A stretch of DNA of 64,000 nt, taken from contig NZ_LMGZ01000023.1 of the NCBI RefSeq assembly GCF_001427605.1, positions 106,789 through 170,788 on the forward strand, written 5' to 3'. Numbering within the stretch: the first letter of the stretch is position 1; every line of letters begins with the position of its first letter. A model generated the notes under the pieces. It saw nothing but the letters and a program-made list of their open reading frames with translations, was not told the origin of the DNA and did no database searches. Made by a program: the position numbers and the translations under genes. Source of the DNA: Devosia sp. Root635 (lineage in GTDB: Bacteria; Pseudomonadota; Alphaproteobacteria; Rhizobiales; Devosiaceae). Positions 61,007-64,000 of the stretch are shown here, one piece after another.

Positions 61007-62134
61007 ATGGCCTCAGTCACCCTCAGCGAAGTCCGCAAGGCCTATTCCGGCTTCGAGGTCATCCACGGCATCGACCTCGATGTCCGCTCCGGCGAATTCC
61101 TCGTCCTTGTCGGCCCCTCCGGCTGCGGCAAGTCCACTTTGCTCCGCATGATCGCCGGGCTGGAAGAAATCACCGATGGCACCATTTCCATTGGCGATCG
61201 CGTGGTCAACGACCTGCCCGCCTCCCAGCGCAACCTCTCCATGGTGTTCCAGTCCTACGCGCTCTATCCGCATATGTCCGTACGGAAAAATCTCGCTTTT
61301 GGCCTGGGCAACCTGCGCATGCCCAAGGATGAGATCGCCCGCCGGGTCGCCGACGCCGCGCGCATCCTCCAGATCGAGGAACTGCTCGAGCGCAAGCCGC
61401 GCCAGCTCTCCGGCGGCCAGAAACAGCGTGTCGCCATCGGCCGCGCCATCGTGCGCGAACCCCAGTTGTTCCTCTTCGACGAACCACTCTCCAATCTCGA
61501 CGCCGAACTCCGCGTCCAGATGCGCGTCGAGCTCGCCGGCCTCTACCAGCGCCTCGGCACCACCATGATCTACGTTACCCACGACCAGATCGAGGCCATG
61601 ACCATGGCCACCCGCATCGTCGTGCTCAACAAGGGCAATGTCGAGCAGGTCGGCACCCCATACGAACTCTACAATTTCCCCCGCAACCTCTTCGTCGCCA
61701 GCTTCATCGGTTCACCCAAGATGAACCTGCTCGCCGCCAATGCCGCCTCTGGCCGCGCCGACATTCCCGGCCTCGGCAGCATCGCTTTGCCTCCCGGCAT
61801 CACCGCTGACGGCCCCATCACCATCGGCCTGCGCCCCGAACAGCTCACCATATCTTCGGCTGATCGCCCCCTCCCCCTTGAGGGGAGGGCTGCGGAGGGG
61901 GTCGAGCCGTCGGCCTCCGGTCCCCTCACCGTCACAGGTATCATCACCCTGGTCGAATATCTCGGCTCGGAAGTGTTCATTTACCTCCGCCTCGAAACCG
62001 GCCAGACAATCCTGGTCAAGGCGCCGGGCAAGTCCAGCCACCACAACGGCGAAAACCTCACCGTCTCGCTCCACCCCGACGACGCGCATTACTTCGATGC
62101 CACCGGCCAGCGCCTCGCCAAGGCCGGTGAATAA
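61007..62134 (+). CDS. Carbohydrate ABC transporter ATPase (UgpC/MsmK-like) with repeat-derived insert
   Basis: A 375-residue sugar-importer ATPase: Walker [10 protein letters not shown] (36-44), signature [15 protein letters not shown], Walker [14 protein letters not shown], and the C-terminal regulatory TOBE domain from about 235 ([24 protein letters not shown]). Residues 288-300 ([13 protein letters not shown]) are encoded by a family-1 palindrome, in frame, in a loop before [21 protein letters not shown]. The catalytic domain is intact and the frame continues to a normal end, so the protein should work. It energises the permeases at 58927 and 59982. Confidence 0.93.
   Translation: MASVTLSEVRKAYSGFEVIHGIDLDVRSGEFLVLVGPSGCGKSTLLRMIAGLEEITDGTISIGDRVVNDLPASQRNLSMVFQSYALYPHMSVRKNLAFGLGNLRMPKDEIARRVADAARILQIEELLERKPRQLSGGQKQRVAIGRAIVREPQLFLFDEPLSNLDAELRVQMRVELAGLYQRLGTTMIYVTHDQIEAMTMATRIVVLNKGNVEQVGTPYELYNFPRNLFVASFIGSPKMNLLAANAASGRADIPGLGSIALPPGITADGPITIGLRPEQLTISSADRPLPLEGRAAEGVEPSASGPLTVTGIITLVEYLGSEVFIYLRLETGQTILVKAPGKSSHHNGENLTVSLHPDDAHYFDATGQRLAKAGE
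61867..61908. repeat. Family-1 hairpin inside the ATPase coding sequence
   Basis: CCCCTCCCCCTTGAGGGGAG and GGCTGCGGAGGGGGTCGAGC have the same core hairpin and G-rich tail as intergenic copies at 60907 and 34226. It is read in frame as residues 288-300 of the ATPase. Confidence 0.85.
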
Positions 62135-62170
62135 TGCTTTCGTCTCCTGATCGGTCTGCGCTGCCGCAGT

Positions 62171-62212
62171 CGACTCCCTCCCCCTTGCGGGGAGGGATCA
62201 AGGGTGGGGGAC
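62171..62212. repeat. Family-1 hairpin, single unit
   Basis: CGACTCCCTCCCCCTTGCGG and GGAGGGATCAAGGGTGGGGG between the ATPase and glycosidase genes. Confidence 0.8.
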
Positions 62213-62255
62213 GTTTGGCCCGCATACGACGGTTCTTGATGAAGTAGTACCAGCC

Positions 62256-63890
62256 ATGATGAGCCACTCCGACCTCCTCACCCGCCTCCGCGCCACCAAC
62301 ATCACCACCCGCCTCAACCGCGACCACCCCGCGCTCACCGAATGGCTAACCGCCGACATCGCCTTCGCCACCTCCTCCCCGCGCCTCGAAGCCCGCTACT
62401 CTCAGGCCGTCTCCGAACTCCTCGACTGCATCAAGCCCACCGAAGTCACGGCCGAAATCCTCCATGAAGGCGGCGTCTATCACGGCTGCTGGCTCGAAAG
62501 CACCGGCACCATCAACACCGAGCTGATGGCCCGCTTCCTGCCCTCGGTCGCCGCCGAAACCTATGCCGCCTTCGCCACCCACCAGCGCGAAGACGGCCTC
62601 ATCCCCTACAAGATCACCCAGACCGGCCCCGCCTTCGCCCAGATCCAACTGGTCACCCCGCTGGCCCGCTCCGTCTGGAACCACTACGCCCTCAACCACG
62701 ACCGCGCCTTCCTCGCCCGCATGTATGCCGCCATGTCCCGCTACGACGCCTGGCTCGCTACCTATCGCGACACGCGCAACACCGGCGCCGTCGAAGCCTT
62801 CTGCACCTACGACACCGGCCACGACCTCTCCGCCCGCTTCTGGCACGTCCCCGACAGCCCCTTCGCCAACGACCCGGCGCGCTGCGATCCCGACAGTCCC
62901 GTCCTGCCCTTCATCGCGCCCGACCTGACCGCCAATGTCATCTGCCAGCGGCTCTACCTCGCCCGCATCGCTGCCGAACTGGGCGAAGACCCCCAGCCCT
63001 GGCGCGACAAGGCCGACCGGAGCCTCAAGGCCCTCTTCACCCACTGCTACGACCCGGACGACCATTTCTTCTACGACCGCGACCGCAACGGCAATCACGT
63101 CCGCGTCCAGTCCGATGTCCTGCTCCGCGTCCTCGCCTGCGAGGTGGGCGACGACGCCTTCTTCGCCGAAGCCCTCAGCCGCTACCTGCTGAACACCTCA
63201 AAATTCTTCGCCAAATATCCCTTCACCTCCATCGCGCTGGACGATCCCCGCTTCGACCCCAATTTCGGCCAGAACTCCTGGTCCGGCCCATCCAATTTCC
63301 TCTCCATCATCCGCGCCGCTCACGCCTTCGAGCATCATGGCCGCCATGTCGAGCTCACCTGGGCCCAACAGCCCATCCTCGCCGCCCTCTTCGCTATGGA
63401 CTCGTTCCCGCAAACCCTGAGCCCCTTCACCGGCGCCGCCGGCTACACCGAAAAATACTCACCTGCGATCCTATGCCTCCTAGACCTGGTCGAACGCCTC
63501 TGCGGCATCCTCCCCCGCCCCGACGGCACGCTGTGGTTCACCGGCCTCGTCCCCCGCGAAGCCACCCACCGCCACATCGACCACCAGACCGCCTACCGCC
63601 GCAAGGTCGATGGCCACACCTTCGAACTGCTCAATGACGGCACCACAGCCACCCTCTGCCGCGACGGCGAAAAGCGCTTCACCTTCCCCCACGGCACCCG
63701 CCTCGTCACCGATCGAACCGGCAAGCTGCTCTCCGTCACCGGCATGGTCGCCCGGTCAGTGACCGGCACGATCGAAACGCAAAACGGCCCGATCCCGATC
63801 AGCATCGGCCCCAACGAAGTCCAGACATTGCAGGATGGCATTCTGGTTTCCACTCGCGCACCCGACCTCGTGCCGCCCTCGTACGCCTGA
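62256..63890 (+). CDS. MGH1-like (alpha/alpha)6-barrel glycoside hydrolase
   Basis: A 544-residue protein that I place among trehalase/glucosidase-like barrels (MGH1-like glycoside hydrolase domain). Visible segments: EILHEGGVYHGCWLESTGTIN, THQREDGLIPYKI, NHYALNHDRAFLARMYAAMSRYDAWL, EAFCTYDTGHDLSARFWH, NFGQNSWSGPSNFLSIIRA and a C-terminal beta domain from about 450. Repeated helical pairs with Trp/Asp/Glu-rich loops are typical. No signal peptide, so it acts in the cytoplasm on an imported glycoside. It is the last gene of the carbohydrate operon in view. Substrate unknown. Confidence 0.8.
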   Translation: MMSHSDLLTRLRATNITTRLNRDHPALTEWLTADIAFATSSPRLEARYSQAVSELLDCIKPTEVTAEILHEGGVYHGCWLESTGTINTELMARFLPSVAAETYAAFATHQREDGLIPYKITQTGPAFAQIQLVTPLARSVWNHYALNHDRAFLARMYAAMSRYDAWLATYRDTRNTGAVEAFCTYDTGHDLSARFWHVPDSPFANDPARCDPDSPVLPFIAPDLTANVICQRLYLARIAAELGEDPQPWRDKADRSLKALFTHCYDPDDHFFYDRDRNGNHVRVQSDVLLRVLACEVGDDAFFAEALSRYLLNTSKFFAKYPFTSIALDDPRFDPNFGQNSWSGPSNFLSIIRAAHAFEHHGRHVELTWAQQPILAALFAMDSFPQTLSPFTGAAGYTEKYSPAILCLLDLVERLCGILPRPDGTLWFTGLVPREATHRHIDHQTAYRRKVDGHTFELLNDGTTATLCRDGEKRFTFPHGTRLVTDRTGKLLSVTGMVARSVTGTIETQNGPIPISIGPNEVQTLQDGILVSTRAPDLVPPSYA

Positions 63891-63947
63891 ATTTTCGTCA
63901 TCCACCGGCCGTCACCCTCGGGCTTGTATCGACGAAATCTGATTAAG

Positions 63948-63989
63948 ATGTCCCGGGAGGCGGTCGCATCCGCGCTCCCGGGCAGACAT
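63948..63989. other. Strong hairpin after the glycosidase gene
   Basis: Stem ATGTCCCGGGAG / CTCCCGGG..ACAT with a 15-base loop, 57 bases after the stop. No T-run follows before the window ends, so a terminator role is unproven. A degenerate CGTCACCCTCGGGCTTG half of the family-2 palindrome lies just before it (about 63910-63925). Confidence 0.5.
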
Positions 63990-64000
63990 CGACCGTCCTC

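Noticed and set aside
10857..62212. CRISPR arrays
   Set aside because: The repeats are dispersed palindromes in varied orientation, without regular spacers or cas genes.

Overview
The window looks like a chromosomal segment from a GC-rich alphaproteobacterium of the order Hyphomicrobiales (Rhizobiales), probably close to Devosia. The pointers are a split-type transhydrogenase subunit next to a tiny aa3-oxidase subunit IV, a GapR (DUF2312) - DUF1036 - pyruvate kinase block, CtrA-like and RirA-like operator sequences, a RIME-like double palindrome, and many short intergenic palindromes. The genus is an inference; I see no rRNA, tRNA, transposase, integrase, phage gene or CRISPR array.

Layout. 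1-4.3 kb (minus strand): pntA (cut by the left edge), aa3 oxidase subunit IV, oligoendopeptidase F, an iron-siderophore type binding protein with a RirA-type operator, and a small membrane protein. 4.4-8.9 kb (plus): an orphan NtrC-like sigma-54 activator behind an exact CtrA box, then a three-gene ABC-2 exporter and a small unknown protein. 9.1-12.9 kb: two cell-wall enzymes (YcbB-like L,D-transpeptidase; YcbK/DUF882 protein). 13.2-20 kb: dxs, a divergent Lrp regulator and Asp/Glu racemase pair, a class II glutamine amidotransferase, gapR, a DUF1036 protein and pyk. 20-24 kb: a GFA protein, a divergent MarR regulator / quinone oxidoreductase pair with two operator-like palindromes, tandem SRPBCC paralogues, ribosomal protein L36 and a single-domain response regulator. 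24.2-29.8 kb: an oppABCDF-type peptide importer. 30.1 kb: an orphan tlde1-domain protein.

30.6-39.4 kb is a divergent fatty-acid beta-oxidation island: fadE-fadJ-fadI plus a 51-residue membrane protein on the minus strand, and fadD plus a MerR regulator on the plus strand. Two LiuR-like palindromes lie between the divergent starts. 39.5-46.5 kb holds a UVR-motif protein, an ATP-dependent DNA ligase with its metallo-beta-lactamase-fold exonuclease, a solitary GIY-YIG nuclease bracketed by palindromes, and an M16C peptidase. 46.7-56.1 kb holds an aldo/keto reductase, an ABC exporter, a GntR regulator with a Gfo/Idh/MocA oxidoreductase, a small secreted protein and a YbbA/YbbP-type ABC system. 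56.5-63.9 kb is a carbohydrate operon: PhyH-type dioxygenase, binding protein, two permeases, ATPase and an (alpha/alpha)6-barrel glycosidase.

The most unusual layer is the repeats. At least five families of palindromic elements lie mainly between genes. They end exactly on stop codons in two places, occupy every junction of the carbohydrate operon, and one copy sits in frame inside the ATPase gene of that operon. Covariation between copies and the bracketing of the GIY-YIG gene make one family the best candidate here for an undescribed mobile or REP-like system.
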